DNA of 64,000 nt from Ecdyonurus torrentis (GCA_949318235.1 OX439136.1:9884008-9948007), one strand, 5' to 3'; numbered from the stretch's first letter, positions 28,593 through 42,212 are shown. Numbers and translations are program-made. The notes: generated from the letters alone by a model not told the origin.

Positions 28593-29283
28593 GTAAGGAT
28601 AAAGATTTTTAATAATAATAATAATAATAATTAAAGGAATAGACCAGAAAAAAACATAAGCATTTGTATTAAAAAACACTTGATGGGATTTACATAAATA
28701 ATATTAGTTTGTCTCAAAACCCAATAGTAGCACCGTAACAGTAATCAGAAAATTTGATTTATGCAACCCGCACAAGATTTCATACAAATTTTTGCATGTT
28801 TCTGAGGTCATAAACATGAATTTTTACACAAATTGCATACTTTACAGTTTTTTAACGCTCTCTCGTGGGGCTACATTAACATTCTGGTAAAAATTGTCCA
28901 CAGTTTTGAAGATCCCATTTCGTGATTATTCATTAAAAAGCACATGTTGTTTTATGTGGTCTATGGCTTTAACGGCATTTATTGGGCGAAATCAGGCGTA
29001 CAACCTCTCAATTTAACCCAACTATTTTGCAGTACAGTCAGCTAAAATATATGCAAAAATAAGGATGGAGGCTACTTTGAACAGCCACCATTTTGTTAAT
29101 TATACTGATATCAAGATTTTATGTTGTATGTAGGTCTAATACTTTTAACTCTACGTGCGTAAAAAAAAAAAACAGGGACCGGAACCGGAACCGGTTCTAA
29201 GAACCGCTTTTGAGAACCAGTTCATTCATTCATTCGTTCGTTCGTTCCTTCATTTTAATATGTTTCTTTTTTCTTTTTTCCAG
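28593..29283 (+). other. Intron 2 (visible) of gene A, 691 bases
   Basis: A phase-1 intron, about half of it made up of the MITE at 28631-28972. A direct-repeat stretch of GAACCGG words lies at 29180-29220, followed by TTCATTCATTCGTTCG tetranucleotides. Confidence 0.85.
28631..28972. mobile_element. MITE family 2, complete copy in intron 2 of gene A
   Basis: TTAA lies at both ends (AGGAATAGACCAG, GGTCTATGGCTTTAA). The interior carries ACATTAACATTCTGG, the natural TTAA that is the insertion site in another copy (46520). Confidence 0.88.
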
Positions 29284-29410
29284 CATATTTGAAGCACATT
29301 GCTTGCTACCATGAAATATCTGGCCCCTTGATAATGTGTTTCGACCCGTTACAAGAAATTTTGCAAAATTATTTGTCTCCTATGGACCAAGGGGACAAAA
29401 ATGTTTGTTG
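29284..29410 (+). CDS. Gene A, third visible exon
   Basis: The acceptor follows a long T-rich tract (TTTTTTCCAG ending at 29283) and the donor is GTAAGT from 29411. The split codon G|CA gives Ala, followed by YLKHIACYHEISGPLIMCFDPLQEILQNYLSPMDQG. The exon ends with TG, completed by C from the last exon, so the junction reads NVCCSKYGYVNC, with a Cys-Cys pair. Three cysteines lie wholly in this exon and a fourth is shared across the junction. The helix-friendly spacing and paired cysteines suit a compact disulfide-rich extracellular domain. No catalytic motif is visible. Confidence 0.86.
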
Positions 29411-29496
29411 GTAAGTATAATTCCACATTATTTTCTTTCATTTATTTATTATTTGTATTTCTAATAAAGTTTTGTGTATGTTTGAGTGTGTGTGTG

Positions 29497-29508
29497 TATA
29501 TATATATT

Positions 29509-29557
<49 letters not shown>
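29497..29557. repeat. (TA)n and (TTA)n microsatellite
   Basis: It abuts the truncated MITE at 29559. Confidence 0.95.
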
Positions 29558-29558
<1 letters not shown>

Positions 29559-29559
<1 letters not shown>

Positions 29560-29762
29560 CACAACATTTTTATACTAATTTTTGCATGTTTCTGACGTCA
29601 TAAACATGAATTTTCATGCAAATTGCATACTTTACAGTATTTTCACGCTCTCTCGTGGGGCTACATTAACATTCTGGTAAAAATTGTCATCAGTTTTGAA
29701 GATCCCATTTCGTATTTATTCATTAAAAAGCACTTGTGGTTTTATGCGGTCTATGGCTTTAA
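29559..29762. mobile_element. MITE family 2, right half
   Basis: From GCACAACATTTTTATAC through TGACGTCA (29593-29600) to CTATGGCTTTAA. The left half is replaced by (TA)n. Confidence 0.82.
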
Positions 29763-30229
29763 TGAATAGAGTCTACCAATATTTTTAAATCAAAAGATTA
29801 ATACCGTCTCAAAATTTAACACATTTATATAAAAACACAAAGTAATGAATAAAATAGTTAATTCAGAAAGGAAATCCTTTTCTTATTAATTTAAATTTAC
29901 TTAAAAGGATTCTACGTATGCTCGAATGTATAGATACCTCATCTCCTTTCTCCTTGCCTCATCTCTACTCAAATAATCTCAATATCTTTCCTCCACTAGT
30001 ATCTCTACATCTCCACAAATTCTCCTGTGTACAGTAAAATATGAAATTCAAAGGTTATATTTTATATATAGCATACAGAAAGAAAGTGAAGAATGGAAAT
30101 TTAAGGGCTGTGGGGAGAGAACTTTTGATGTATAAAGTACGTTGATAGAAACATTGAAAATACCTCTTTTTCGTTCTTGCTATGTCTAAATTTGTAACAT
30201 CTCTTTGCAGATAATAAGTGTGGGAGTTT

Positions 30230-30389
<160 letters not shown>

Positions 30390-30486
30390 CATAATATAAA
30401 ATTAAACAATATTTTACTATTAGCATTGAAAATAGAAGTTATATTAAAAAGTGGTTTCAAAGGCAAAAAGCTCAATTTTGAAGGTT

Positions 30487-30895
30487 TTATTTTATTTATT
30501 TATTTTTTGCTTGCCATATTGTGTTATCGTGCTACACCAATCCCAGTCCCAGGTTCCAGTCAAGACATTGTCTTATCAACAGGTAAGGATTTTCCAAATT
30601 AATGGAACAGCACAAACGGGCCGGCCACGGCCTAAGTACACAGCCCGGCATTTGCCATGACGGCCTAAAGAAACCGTGGAAATATCTAGGCAGGCTGGTC
30701 AGTGCAATCACATCAATCATACACCTCCCGAATGCTGTGCGTCGTCATGGAATGCATGTAAACATGCATCGTGCAACGTGTTGTGCTCTCACACTTCACG
30801 TATACACACCAAGCGGTGGCTCGAACCTATACTCGGTGAGAAGGTGAGGAGTACAGAGTTACGAGTCAGCTGCCTTCACCACTCGGCCATATCAT
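30487..30895 (-). mobile_element. tRNA-derived SINE
   Basis: On the minus strand the element begins near 30895 with ATGGCCGAGTGGTGAAGGCA. That is an A box (TGGCCGAGTGG, 30889-30879) of tRNA-Ser/Leu type, followed by a B box (GGTTCGAGCC, 30827-30818). The spacing suits a tRNA with a long variable arm. A tRNA-unrelated body of about 250 bases follows. The 3' end is an A-rich tail made of AAATA units (30509-30487). I see no clear target-site duplication. Small open frames inside are not genes. Confidence 0.82.
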
Positions 30896-30923
30896 AAGTT
30901 GTCTTAATGTTTTAAAATAGGCT

Positions 30924-31404
<481 letters not shown>

Positions 31405-31406
31405 AT

Positions 31407-31552
31407 ATTAGTGCTGTCGAAATCCGGATAAAAATTATCCGGATAACGATCTTGATCATATTATCCGGATCAAAATTATACGGATTGAGATCTGGATCAC
31501 GATTCGGATCAAATTATCCGGATGGAAATTCGGATAACGGATAATTTTTTAT
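31407..31552. repeat. Cluster of ATCCGGATAA palindromes
   Basis: ATCCGGAT or a one-base variant recurs many times in about 140 bases, starting GTGCTGTCGAAATCCGG. It may be the terminal repeat region of a DNA transposon (a hAT-type tip is one possibility) or a small satellite. Confidence 0.7.
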
Positions 31553-31725
31553 AATAATTTGACTTTTATGTTGCTATAATATAGCAACGTCAAATATTAT
31601 TGTTATAAGTTTTTTTTTTTATATTTTATTGCTTAAAACATATTGTTTTAAGAATATTTAAAATTTAAATTTTTGATGTTTACTTCTATCATTTTTGGAT
31701 GTTGCATTTATTTTAGTACTAATAT

Positions 31726-31873
31726 GCTATAATGGACTCAAAAAACCTGAGTTACCTGCCGTTCGACCTTTTACGGTATCGCCCAGCCGCCCCCCTTCTC
31801 CTCAAATGTGACAATGGGCGATAATTTAGGCATGCCCTATTTAAATCGACTGAGGCTTTTTGAGTCGAGTATA
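31726..31873. mobile_element. Short inverted-repeat element
   Basis: GACTCAAAAAACCTGAG at the left and CTGAGGCTTTTTGAGTC at the right, with a GC-rich centre (GCCCAGCCGCCCCCC). Confidence 0.65.
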
Positions 31874-32099
31874 ATATACTCGATATATTATATATATGTG
31901 GTAGAAGTTTAATATAAATGAAAACTTTTTTTAATACATTTATTAGTATTTTTAGTGTACAAAATTATGATACAAATTTATTATATATATATATATTTAC
32001 ACACACACACACACACGTACACACACACTTTTATACTTTGATTCAACTTGGGACGGTAAACATATTTAAAGTGCCTCTTCAGACCTAATAATATTCCTT

Positions 32100-32595
32100 T
32101 AGATATAAGATTTTTTTTACGTTCCATGTTTCTTTCCGTTTAAATCATTCAACACAAAATGACACCTTTGAAATTTTATATTGTACCAGGACCCTGCAAA
32201 GTAAAGTAGCAATTCTGTAAAGTATATAGGCAAATCTCTTCCACTGTATATGACGTCAGAGTGGCCGCAATACATAAAAAAACTGTTATGTAGTGAAGTG
32301 GAAATAGTGTAGAGGCCGATCAGGGGATGTTCTAGTTCCGGGGCATGTCTGCACAGATTTTTCATAGATCTTTGATGTGGACGTCCTGGGCTCGGACTTC
32401 TTCATAATTGGTCACTGTTACCCCCAGAAAGACGGAACAATTTACATCTCAAGGAGGTGCCTTGACTATGGTCAAATTGTCTATGACAAAGCCGCGACTG
32501 GATTACATTCTTGTGCATGTGACCCCCACATTTCACAGCACATGAAAGCTTGGACCAGTAAAAAAATCTATATCAAAACAAATCGAGATACAGAT

Positions 32596-32598
<3 letters not shown>
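32100..32598. other. Higher-complexity block without assignment
   Basis: Less AT-rich than its surroundings. It includes an open frame on + from 32377 (GSDFFIIGHCYPQKDG, LHSCACDPHISQHMKAW) that runs into (CT)n. It lacks good splice borders and I recognise no family, so I do not call it a gene. TGACGTCA lies at 32251-32258. Confidence 0.35.
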
Positions 32599-32681
<83 letters not shown>

Positions 32682-32690
32682 TTCTCTTCT
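32599..32690. repeat. (CT)n microsatellite
   Basis: About 90 bases. Confidence 0.97.
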
Positions 32691-32731
32691 AGTATTTTTT
32701 ATTATTTTCTATTCAGTTTGTACACTTATAG

Positions 32732-33033
32732 TAGGGTCTATGCATTCATATTAAAGTTGACGCAATGTTGAATCACTCAATAACATTGGTTGCATAGGAA
32801 ATAACTCATTTTGACAGTTTAAAAATACTTTAAAATATTTTTGAAGCATTTATGCTGCTAACAGGTTGTTTTAGTATCCCAAGGACGTGGGAAAAATAAG
32901 AGTAATAAAAAATTAAGCAATTATTCAAAGAAAATAGCCAAAAATAAAGTTTGTCTTATGCTGAGCAATGTTATTTACTACTCCAGTATGGCTTCCAAGC
33001 GCATTAAATATGACGTCATGCGGATACACCCTT
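32732..33033. mobile_element. MITE family 4, complete copy
   Basis: It runs from TAGGGTCTATGCATTCAT to GCGGATACACCCT. TGACGTCA lies at 33011-33018. The body has TGCTGCTAACAGGTTG and TATGCTGAGCAATGTTAT. Confidence 0.88.
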
Positions 33034-33608
33034 TAAAGATAAACTATAAAAAGAGAGAGAAAAAAAGAAACATTTACAATATATATATCAACTTTAATTT
33101 TTAAAATATACATATTTTTTAAGCTCACGTTAGCAGTATTATATTATAATTAATAATTATAATTAGTATTCCAAAAATTAATCTTGTTTGGGCCAAATCT
33201 TATTATTTACACAAAAGACAGATGATGCTAAGAAGAAAATATTTTTTTTAAAGAAAGATTGAGAAGTTTCTAAAACATTATTAAAAAAATTTTACTTTCG
33301 TTTCAAACTTAGTTCTGTAAAATTTTATTGCATGTTCAAAGTGGTGAAAGTTTTTATTCTATTATTTGAAAATTTTACTGAATAGAAAAAATATAAATGG
33401 ATGTTCAAAGACATTTAAGCGTTATAGATTTGACATAAGAAAATTTGATCATATTACAGAGCTAAAATATTTTATTCTTACAATTAATCTAATTCATATT
33501 ATTTAATTAAAAAAAAAGTTTTTTATTATTATTTTCACAGAAAACTGAATGAAAAATTGAAGAAAAAATTCTTAAACTTGGATTTAATTTAAATTATGTA
33601 ATACATAT

Positions 33609-33850
33609 AGGAAAAAATCATTTTGCCAGTTTAAAAACACTATAAGCAATAATTTTGAGAGCATTGATGTTGTAAATATGTTGAATTAGTATCTCAAGTA
33701 TGTGAGAAAAATAAAAATAACCAAAAATTAATCAATATTCCAAAGAAAATTGGCTTAAATGAAGTTTGTCCTATGCTGAGCAATGTTATGCACTACTCCA
33801 GTATGGCCTCCATAAGCGCAATAAATATGACGTCATCCGCATACACCCTA
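33609..33850. mobile_element. MITE family 4, 5'-truncated copy
   Basis: It starts inside the body (ATCATTTTGCCAGTTTAAAA) and ends CCGCATACACCCTA. TGACGTCA lies at 33828-33835. Confidence 0.82.
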
Positions 33851-33870
33851 CACACACACACACACACACA

Positions 33871-33920
<50 letters not shown>
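33848..33920. repeat. Compound (CA)n-(TA)n microsatellite
   Basis: It directly follows the CACCCTA tip of the MITE. Confidence 0.95.
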
Positions 33921-33923
<3 letters not shown>

Positions 33924-34505
33924 GATTCAATTTAATTTAGATACAAGCTGCTCTTATATATAAATTATTTATTATAATTTTTCTTTTTACTGGTATTGTA
34001 GCATCTTAATTTAATATATATGCAAATTATTTTTAATTTCAAAATTGAGTCGTTGAATTATATTTCTTACTCTGACATTTTCATTAATTTATACGTTTAA
34101 AAATAATACACTTGCAAATTAAATTGGAACAGTGCACACTGCACAGGGAAACAAAAGATTTTTTCTTTAAATATCCTTTCCTTTTTCATTACTTTAAAAT
34201 AAGTTATTTAAATTTTAATTCATTTAAAGATATTATATTAACCTACTTACCGCACAGGCATTGAAAGAAAAATAAATAAATACTTGTTGGTCAAAGATTG
34301 AAATCCTGTACAACTGGAACCACTATATATACAGAATGTTGGTGCGTATCTAGCTTTAAAATGAAATTCTGCTCGATTTGAATGGAAGTTATCCTCGTAT
34401 ACATATATGTACAGTGTATATTTATTTAGTATAGTGTTTTTTGGTGATACTTTTTTACTGCTCAGACGATTTAAAATTAAATCTTTAATTTAAAATTGTT
34501 TCAAA

Positions 34506-34566
<61 letters not shown>

Positions 34567-34759
34567 TCTAAACTTTTATTGCTTTTATTATTTTTTTATG
34601 TATATAAATAATAATAATACAGTGCATTTGTAATAAATACAAAGTATCATAAAATAACTGTTTTTTTTATTAAAAATTAGAATACAGAATCACCAAAGTA
34701 AGCAATACTGGTAGTGGTATATCTACTTTAAAACAATATGTGCGAATTCTACTTGACGA

Positions 34760-34855
<96 letters not shown>
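34506..34855. repeat. Two (GA)n microsatellites
   Basis: Tracts at 34506-34560 and 34764-34855; a third short one lies at 35092-35114. Confidence 0.95.
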
Positions 34856-34857
<2 letters not shown>

Positions 34858-35388
34858 TTTTTCTGTTTATCATGCGGCTATATGGTGTATAGAAGACCGC
34901 AGTAATATATGAAATGAAATTGAGATAGCGGCGACAGTACTGTTCATATGAAAACATAATTACATTTGAAAATTGTTCACTCAACTGTTCTTAATTTTTT
35001 CTAAAAGTTATCATAAAAATTTATATTATTATAAATTGCAGACATATAATAGACTCTTTACTTTGAGTGTATGTATGCGACGGGGAAAAAGAGAGAGAGA
35101 GAGAGAGAGAGAGATGAAGAAAATATTTAATACAATTTACTTTTTTTACACTTCATCTTTACAATTTTTATCTCTTCTTCTAATGGTACAGTAAAAAGCA
35201 CATTTAAAGTATTTTTGTAAAATTATGTTATATCAAAATAGAATTTCTTATTCTTTTTATTATAGCTATTACTTATTTAAATCCACTTTTATTTTACATT
35301 AATTTTCAACAATGACAAACATAAGAATGAATTATTTCTGAGCAAAGGAAATATTGCTATATAGTCAAATAAGGGAAAATAAAAGGTT

Positions 35389-35660
35389 CAATGGAGATTA
35401 TCGGTGAGGCGCACTAATTAGAGTATAGACTATATATAGACATTGTATCATTTAGAGCCCCCTAATTTTTTTTTTATCTCTTATAGTAATGCTGTACTGT
35501 ACCATGTTTAATGTATCCCATATTATTATTGCTTTTGCTATTAATAAACAACTGCATCAAGGCAAGAAATATTTAAATGAGGGATACTATAGACACACTT
35601 TTAAGTATATTTTAAAAGTGATGGAATTTGATAAAATTGTTAAATTCCTCATAAAAAAGC
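35389..35660. mobile_element. Degraded relative of the 24152-24369 MITE
   Basis: It shares CAATGGAGATTATCGGTGAG, GCCCCCTAATTT, ATTTAAATGAG(G/A)(G/A)ATACTA and ACACTTTTA. The right tip is lost. Confidence 0.6.
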
Positions 35661-36190
35661 CTGTATTTTGTACCAAGTTTTCAATGAGTTGATTTTTTTT
35701 TTTTTTTTTTTTTTCGTATTTGCACTCAGGTGTAGTACTAATTCTGCATGAATTGCAACAACTGCAGTTTTGTGTTCGATATCCAAGATTTGTATAACAA
35801 TACTATAACTTAGCCTCACAATAAAACGATATCTTTATATTTTAAACATCTCCTACAATATAACGATACTACTGTATATCGATAACGAAAACTATATAAT
35901 CATAGTTCAGTAGTTTTATTGAAATAAAATATTTCAAATCTTGCTTCATTACTGTACTATATTTAATTATATACAATGATTACTAGCCTCAATTATTATT
36001 ATTGTTTAGTTAAAAAATATTATGTTATTTTTATTCATGTATTATTTTTTGTATTTTTTCGTTCTCTTTGTGCACTTTTCTTATTTTTGTGTGTGTATTT
36101 TTTCTTATTTTTTGAACAAAAAATATCGTTATCGATGCTACGATAATATTAGCAATGTTTATTTTATGTGTACAAAAGAAAAATTAAATA

Positions 36191-36730
36191 CAGGGTGGTT
36201 TCATTCATGTTAAAGTCGACGTCATAAGTGACTACTAAATAACATTGGCCTGTATAGGAAAATGGCACATTTTGCCAGTTTAAAAATACTCCGCAATTTT
36301 TTTGAGAGCATTGATGCTGCTAACAGGTTGAATTAGTACCTCAAGTACACGGAAAACATAAATTTAATAAATTATTCAGATACATATCAACAACTCTTGA
36401 GTACTAAACAATAACTCTCTTGCAAAAAGTTTAAAGAGTAACTCGTTATTACAAACGTAAACTCTTTAGCGGTAAATAGTTAACTCTTTAGATTCTAAAA
36501 AGTTTAGTATGTATCTAAAGAATTTATTATGAAAAAAGTCTAAATAGTAACTCTTTAGATATTTTTTTCCGTGTATGCAAGAAACATAATAATGACCAAA
36601 AAATAGCTAATTTTCCAAAGAAAATAGCCAAAAACCACGTTTGTCCTATGCTGAGCAATGTTATTTATTGCTCAAGAAGAGCATCGAAAAGCACTCAGAA
36701 TGACGTCATGAGTACACACTACACACCCTA
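36191..36730. mobile_element. MITE family 4 copy carrying a nested insertion
   Basis: It starts CAGGGTGGTTTCATTCATG and ends ACACACCCTA, with TGACGTCA at 36701-36708. Its body is interrupted at 36348-36573 by another element. Confidence 0.85.
36348..36573. mobile_element. Nested TA-inserting MITE with tip CACGGAAAA
   Basis: Tips CACGGAAAA and TTTTTTCCGTG are flanked by TA on each side (36346-36347 and 36574-36575). Dropping the element and one TA gives the continuous family 4 sequence seen in other copies. The interior is rich in ACTCTTTAG words. Confidence 0.85.
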
Positions 36731-37000
36731 TTGTTACTTAAAGTACATTTTTTGAAAATAATTAAACAATAATTAAATACTTTGTATAAAGTATATATAT
36801 GAATGATGCTAATATACTACTGTAAAATTTAATATCTATATTATGCTATCTAAGTACCGAAATAAAACCTAAATCTTGCAATACATTAGTCTTATGAAAA
36901 TATGGTAAATATGGCAAAATTATCATATATATTACACAGGCCAAGATATAGAGCGGGTACGGTGGGTGGCAATGAATGCATTGAAATGTTTGCATTGACC

Positions 37001-37177
37001 GCTTATGTAAAGCTAACAAGTGGAAAAGGAAGTACCGGAAAAGGAAACCACGTGATGTTAAAAGTAGGAGGAGCTCAGACCTAGCTTGCTGCTAGCGTGA
37101 AGTTTTCTCCCACTTTTACCGTCACTTGATTTCCGCTTCCGGCACTTCCTTTTCCTGTTTTTAAAGGTTTACATAAA
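37001..37177. mobile_element. Foldback element with tip GCTTATGTAAA, copy 1
   Basis: The arms contain GGAAAAGGAAGTACCGG and its complement, AACCACGTGATG, and a centre CTAGCTTGCTGCTAGC. It is closely related to 48440-48619. Confidence 0.85.
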
Positions 37178-37611
37178 ATGTCATTTACTTCCATTGTGGT
37201 GCAAGTTTTTTTATTTCCTTCGAGTACAATACTATGTTAAATATGAAATACTCTGACCATAAGATATTGTTAAACTCCTAGATATTCCTTTGTTGGACTC
37301 CTAAAAAAAAAAAAAAAAAAAAAACATTTATTAATATTATTATAATAAAACTGAAACAGCTAATGAATTTTTAGGCATATAACTCTTCGTTATAAAGAGT
37401 AACATATGGATCTACTATAAAAATTAATATAGAATAAAATACGGTATATAATATTATTTAGATCAAACAAATATGGTAATAAAGTTTATATCGAATAAAA
37501 TACCATGCTATGGAAGTGAAATGAAATTATTTGTATCACAACTCCTCAAATATTAATTTGTGGATTTAACGTTTTCACCTTCATAGCAACTACTGTATTG
37601 GTAATTTCATG

Positions 37612-37612
<1 letters not shown>

Positions 37613-37642
<30 letters not shown>

Positions 37643-37647
37643 GGTCG

Positions 37648-37731
<84 letters not shown>

Positions 37732-37769
37732 GTGTAAATGTGTAAATGTGTAAATGTGTAAATGTGTAA
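37613..37769. repeat. Compound (CT)n-(GT)n-(TGTGTAAA)n array
   Basis: CT repeats, then about 78 bases of GT, then about five units of the octamer TGTGTAAA, apparently derived from the GT run. Confidence 0.96.
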
Positions 37770-39091
37770 ATGTGTAAAATACTCAACATGTTTTATATCA
37801 ATAACGTTATTTTTCTAACCCCTATTTACCAGCTGTTAACCCCTTTAATCTCTCACACAAAATTATTATTCACTTGTTGAAATACAAGCAAAAAAAAACA
37901 AAAAAAATTAAAAGGATCTAAAATCCTCGTAAATTAGGTTCATTTTTTCTTTATAAAAACCTTATAAACATAGCTAACACTGTTTTCTACTATATAGCTT
38001 TAAATTGAAATGTAAAAAAAAAAAAAAAAAAAAAAAAAATAGCTTTCAACTTGGGTCTGTATTTTCTGTATAGATTAAATTATCTGTTATACTGTATACT
38101 CAAATATCAATTGAATTGAAACTCTTCTATGTTTGCCTTCAATTTTGAACGTATTTGTAAAAGATAGAGACATGTGTATACGAGAGATGGAATTGTTTGA
38201 TATAATATGTACGTACGTAGAGTACGTACGTACATTTCAGTAAAAAAAAAAAAAAAAAAACTCTCAAGTGCTTTGAAAATTCTTTTATATCATGACGTTC
38301 GAAACTTACTTCCATTCACCTGGCTTTACAAAAAAGAGTAATCGATTCTCATATACAACCGATAAATTGGGAGAGAGAGATAGAGAGAAGCAATAAAGGA
38401 TTCATCTTATTTCACACTTTGTAAGTCAATTCTAGGAGCAATCGTGCTGAAAATAAAATAAATTATGCCTGTAAATACAGTCAGCAAAAAAGGATGTTAG
38501 CGATTAATCGAAATCGAGCTACGAGCTAATAAACGCTCAAGGTCGTACTGAGGTGGGGTAATGTTAACTAAATGGGAAGTTCGTAGGTACTCTCTTATAT
38601 TGGTCGCATCCTTAGTTGACGCGGCCTGTATAAAGTCACACAAAAAATACATACACGCAAAAAATAATCAGAATATAATAATTGTCATTTTTTATTGTTA
38701 AAAATGCAAATGCATATATGATACAAAATTGAAGACCATTTTCAATTCGTTTATCAATGTAATGGTACATTTTGCTAACTCTCTACTATGAACATATTTC
38801 ACCCCAGCATACATTTCAAATAGAAAGTGCTTTTGTAATGAAAAAAAAAAAAAAAAAAAAGAAGTCATTTGTTATAATGTTATTATTTTTAAATGGAACT
38901 CGTAAACTCGTGCAAAGAAACCTGAAATGAGTCCCCGAAACTCATCAAACATATTACTATTATAGTTACATTAAATATCCATAATTTATATGATTCCTTA
39001 CCGTATAGGCTTAAAAAATAATAATAAAAACGATTTATTTACTTGAAATATGAAATTTATTATTTTATTTCTATTATAATTCGATCTTCTC
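37770..39091. other. AT-rich intron DNA
   Basis: A runs at 38017-38039, 38242-38261 and 38841-38861, and a short GTACGTACGTAC stretch near 38210-38235. A less AT-rich block at 38500-38650 shows no recognised feature. Confidence 0.55.
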
Positions 39092-39282
39092 GCGTCAAGA
39101 TGAAGCTACTACACTTTACAAATTTCCGAAGAATGAAAAATCTACACTTTACAAATTTGCGGCTACCTGGAGCTTCACCTATTTGTTTTATATTGCAGAA
39201 GCTTCAGTTAGCCGTGACTTTGTAAAGTGTAGATCGTTCATTCTTCGGAAATTTGTAAAGTGTACAAGCTTCATTTTAACGC
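39092..39282. mobile_element. Hairpin element (CTACACTTTACAAATTTCCG arms)
   Basis: The tips GCGTCAAGATGAAGC and GCTTCATTTTAACGC pair. Each arm carries CACTTTACAAATTTCCGAAG or its complement, and the left arm carries a second TACACTTTACAAATTTGCGG. It is related in design to 31076-31288. Confidence 0.85.
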
Positions 39283-41814
39283 AAAAAGATCAAATATGTA
39301 TTAAAGTAAGTTGTAATATTCATATTAAATTTTAATTATGATAATAAATTTAAAAAATATATTTTAAGGCTCTTACTTGTTAGAGCATAATAGATGACGT
39401 CACGCGCGCCGTGTTTGAGACGGGCTGCGCGATACACGCTCTACCGTGGCCACGTCAAACTTGTATTTTTTACATCGCAACTAACTTCTTTATCAATAAA
39501 CAAACTTGAAGTGTTGAGACGGGCTTTAATAATACATAAATAATAATTAATTCTGTAGTGTAAAATAAAAAATTTAGTGTATTATGTATAATTGAATAAC
39601 TGATTATAAGAAATATCTATTTTATTCAATCCAATAAAAAAATGTTAAATTTCTAAAGATTACTGATACATTGTATTGCCTTATTTTTGGCACAAAGTCA
39701 AGGCGAAGACTCATTTATAATATGGTTAAAAAATAACCCTGTATGTACCTTAAAAAATTATTATCATTAAATAGTATCAATTTATTGATTATTATAACAT
39801 GTTGGAGTAAAATCAGTTTAAACTAAAGATTAAATATACGACATCACAATACACTTTCGTTGCGATATAAAACCCCATCAAAAGCACATCAATTTTACTT
39901 TTTGTCTTGTGTATATATCCGTATCTTATCAAAGGCTTAAGATATTTGAAAGCTTTCTTTATTGATTTTTTGTGTGCATTCTTGTATATATATATATACT
40001 GTATATCCAACTATTTTTTTGTTATGAATTTTTTTAACCCTGTCTTTATAGCATTTTTTTAAGGCTTATAATACAGTGCAATTAAATATAAGAAGATTTA
40101 TTTTTATCGCAATATTGTAATGTAAATATAATTTTCATTATAACGTCGTTAATTGTAAAAATATAGCTAAGTAATGCCAATTTTGAAGAAAACTAAAAAA
40201 AGGGGGGGGGGGGTAATTTTATTTTATATTCTAAAAGAGAACCTTATTTTGAAATAATTAAGATGCAAATATCTGATTTTTTAGTTCATTAAGTATTTTT
40301 AATTTATTTTTGAAAATAAAAAAATTAAGGCAAAGACGTCACTTTATGCATGTTGGCATAGGAAAAAGTTGACAGCCGTGACATCATTTTATGACTTTCA
40401 AAAATTAATCAACATACTTAATAAAGTAAAAAAATTCAAATTGACGTATCTATATCGATTCAGGACAATATTCTCTTTATAGAATATGCAATATAAAGTT
40501 AATCCGTAAAATTTATTTGTCTTCCTCATTGCCTGTATTACAATATTACTTGTTTGAGTTTTACATTTAACACACAGATATTTTACATTAATACATAATG
40601 TAAAGTTTGTATTGTTTTATAGTTCAGCGATAGGACTTATACCGCAGTATAGCATAATATGGTTATTAAGTAAATATAATACGGATTCTACGTATTATGT
40701 GTGGTTATTTTTATTTAACGTTTTTGTTATTCTATACATTGTTCAAATAAATTATAAACTGTATTTTTGTGGTATATTTTTAACAACATTTAAATCTCAT
40801 TGTTCGTTAATTTATCTAATATATTGTTTAAGGCGGGAAAGCAGCTACTGCGGGATTTGACTAAAAAGTTGTAAAGACAGAAAAATCTGAAATTTTGCAC
40901 GGTGATACATTAGAGGATTAGGTACCTTCAAAAATGTAAAAAATTTGGGGGGTCACCATGCTAGATTTTTAATTATTATTTTTTGAAGATATAATCCCAT
41001 AAGAGCCCATGTTAATTTCAATAATTAATTTCTCTCTTATTTTATGGTCACGGATTCTGAAAATTTTATCATAGGTAGCTGTTACTATTATTCACTTTCA
41101 AATGACATCACAAAGTTTCGAAGTTTTCTTTTTAGATTTTGAGATACAAGCCATCTATATACAATCATTAAAGTAATATTTTGAATTGCAAAAAATGGTC
41201 TTAAAGTTATATATTATGGAACTAGATAATTCAAGAGTTGGGTTAGACTTGTAGTTAGGTCTTAGGTCTAAGCCGCGCCCATTAAATTTTTCTATGTTTT
41301 TTACAAAGACAATTAATATTATAATCGTTAATATATAGGACATTAGTTATTACCTTAAACTTTCATTAACTTATAAAATGACAAGCTTAAAACATTAAAA
41401 AATTTGGAATTATTTTATTTATTAATTTAATGTAATTAGCAAAAAATGTACTGTTTAAAAGTCACAATATTTTGTAATATTTAAAAAATATTATACAGTT
41501 TGAAACAGGCTTTGGTCATATCATTTCAACTATATTACGCGCTTACACTTCCTTTCCTTTATAAGATTCTTATATAAATATCATGAATAAACTTAATTAA
41601 GTTCTTTGATACGCTCGTCCTGGGGAAAAAAATAGTTCGCATCACTTTTAAATTCCATATTTATGGTAACGTAAAAAGATGAAAGTACATCATCAAAAAA
41701 AGTGATACATTCCACACCAAAGAAAAGAAAATTATAATAAAATTATGTTATATAGCAGCACATCTTTTATAAAAGTCACTTTTTTTACGCTTATATGACG
41801 TTGTAGGCCAGTAG
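39283..41814. other. AT-rich intron DNA
   Basis: 39370-39540 is locally GC-richer, with TGACGTCA (39395-39402) and a repeated GAGACGGGCT. A G run lies at 40202-40213. A block at 40860-41160 resembles a dispersed repeat by complexity only. No exon is seen. Confidence 0.5.
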
Positions 41815-41862
<48 letters not shown>

Positions 41863-41957
41863 GAGTAGACTAGAATTAATGTAGTTTGCAAAAAGCTATG
41901 ATTTTACAGTTATTTTTGTGTGTAACGATGTGTAACTCACGTCAGAGCCCTACCTAC

Positions 41958-42055
<98 letters not shown>

Positions 42056-42212
42056 TTCTACTCAACCCTTTTCCAACTAAAGCATCACATTACAAACGAT
42101 ATTCATTTAGTTTTTTTTTCTATTTCAATTGAATTAAATAATTCTTTTTGTTTATTAACACTTGCAAATAGATACTATATAATACATTATAATTACATCC
42201 AAAAGTTACACA

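Noticed and set aside
30818..30889. A functional tRNA-Ser or tRNA-Leu gene
   Set aside because: The A and B boxes are present but the acceptor stem does not close and a long body with an A-rich tail follows, so it is a SINE.
32377..32754. 125-codon frame on + with several cysteines as an extra gene A exon
   Set aside because: The gene A frame is already continuous across this intron, no acceptor/donor pair in the right phase is evident, and half of it is (CT)n.
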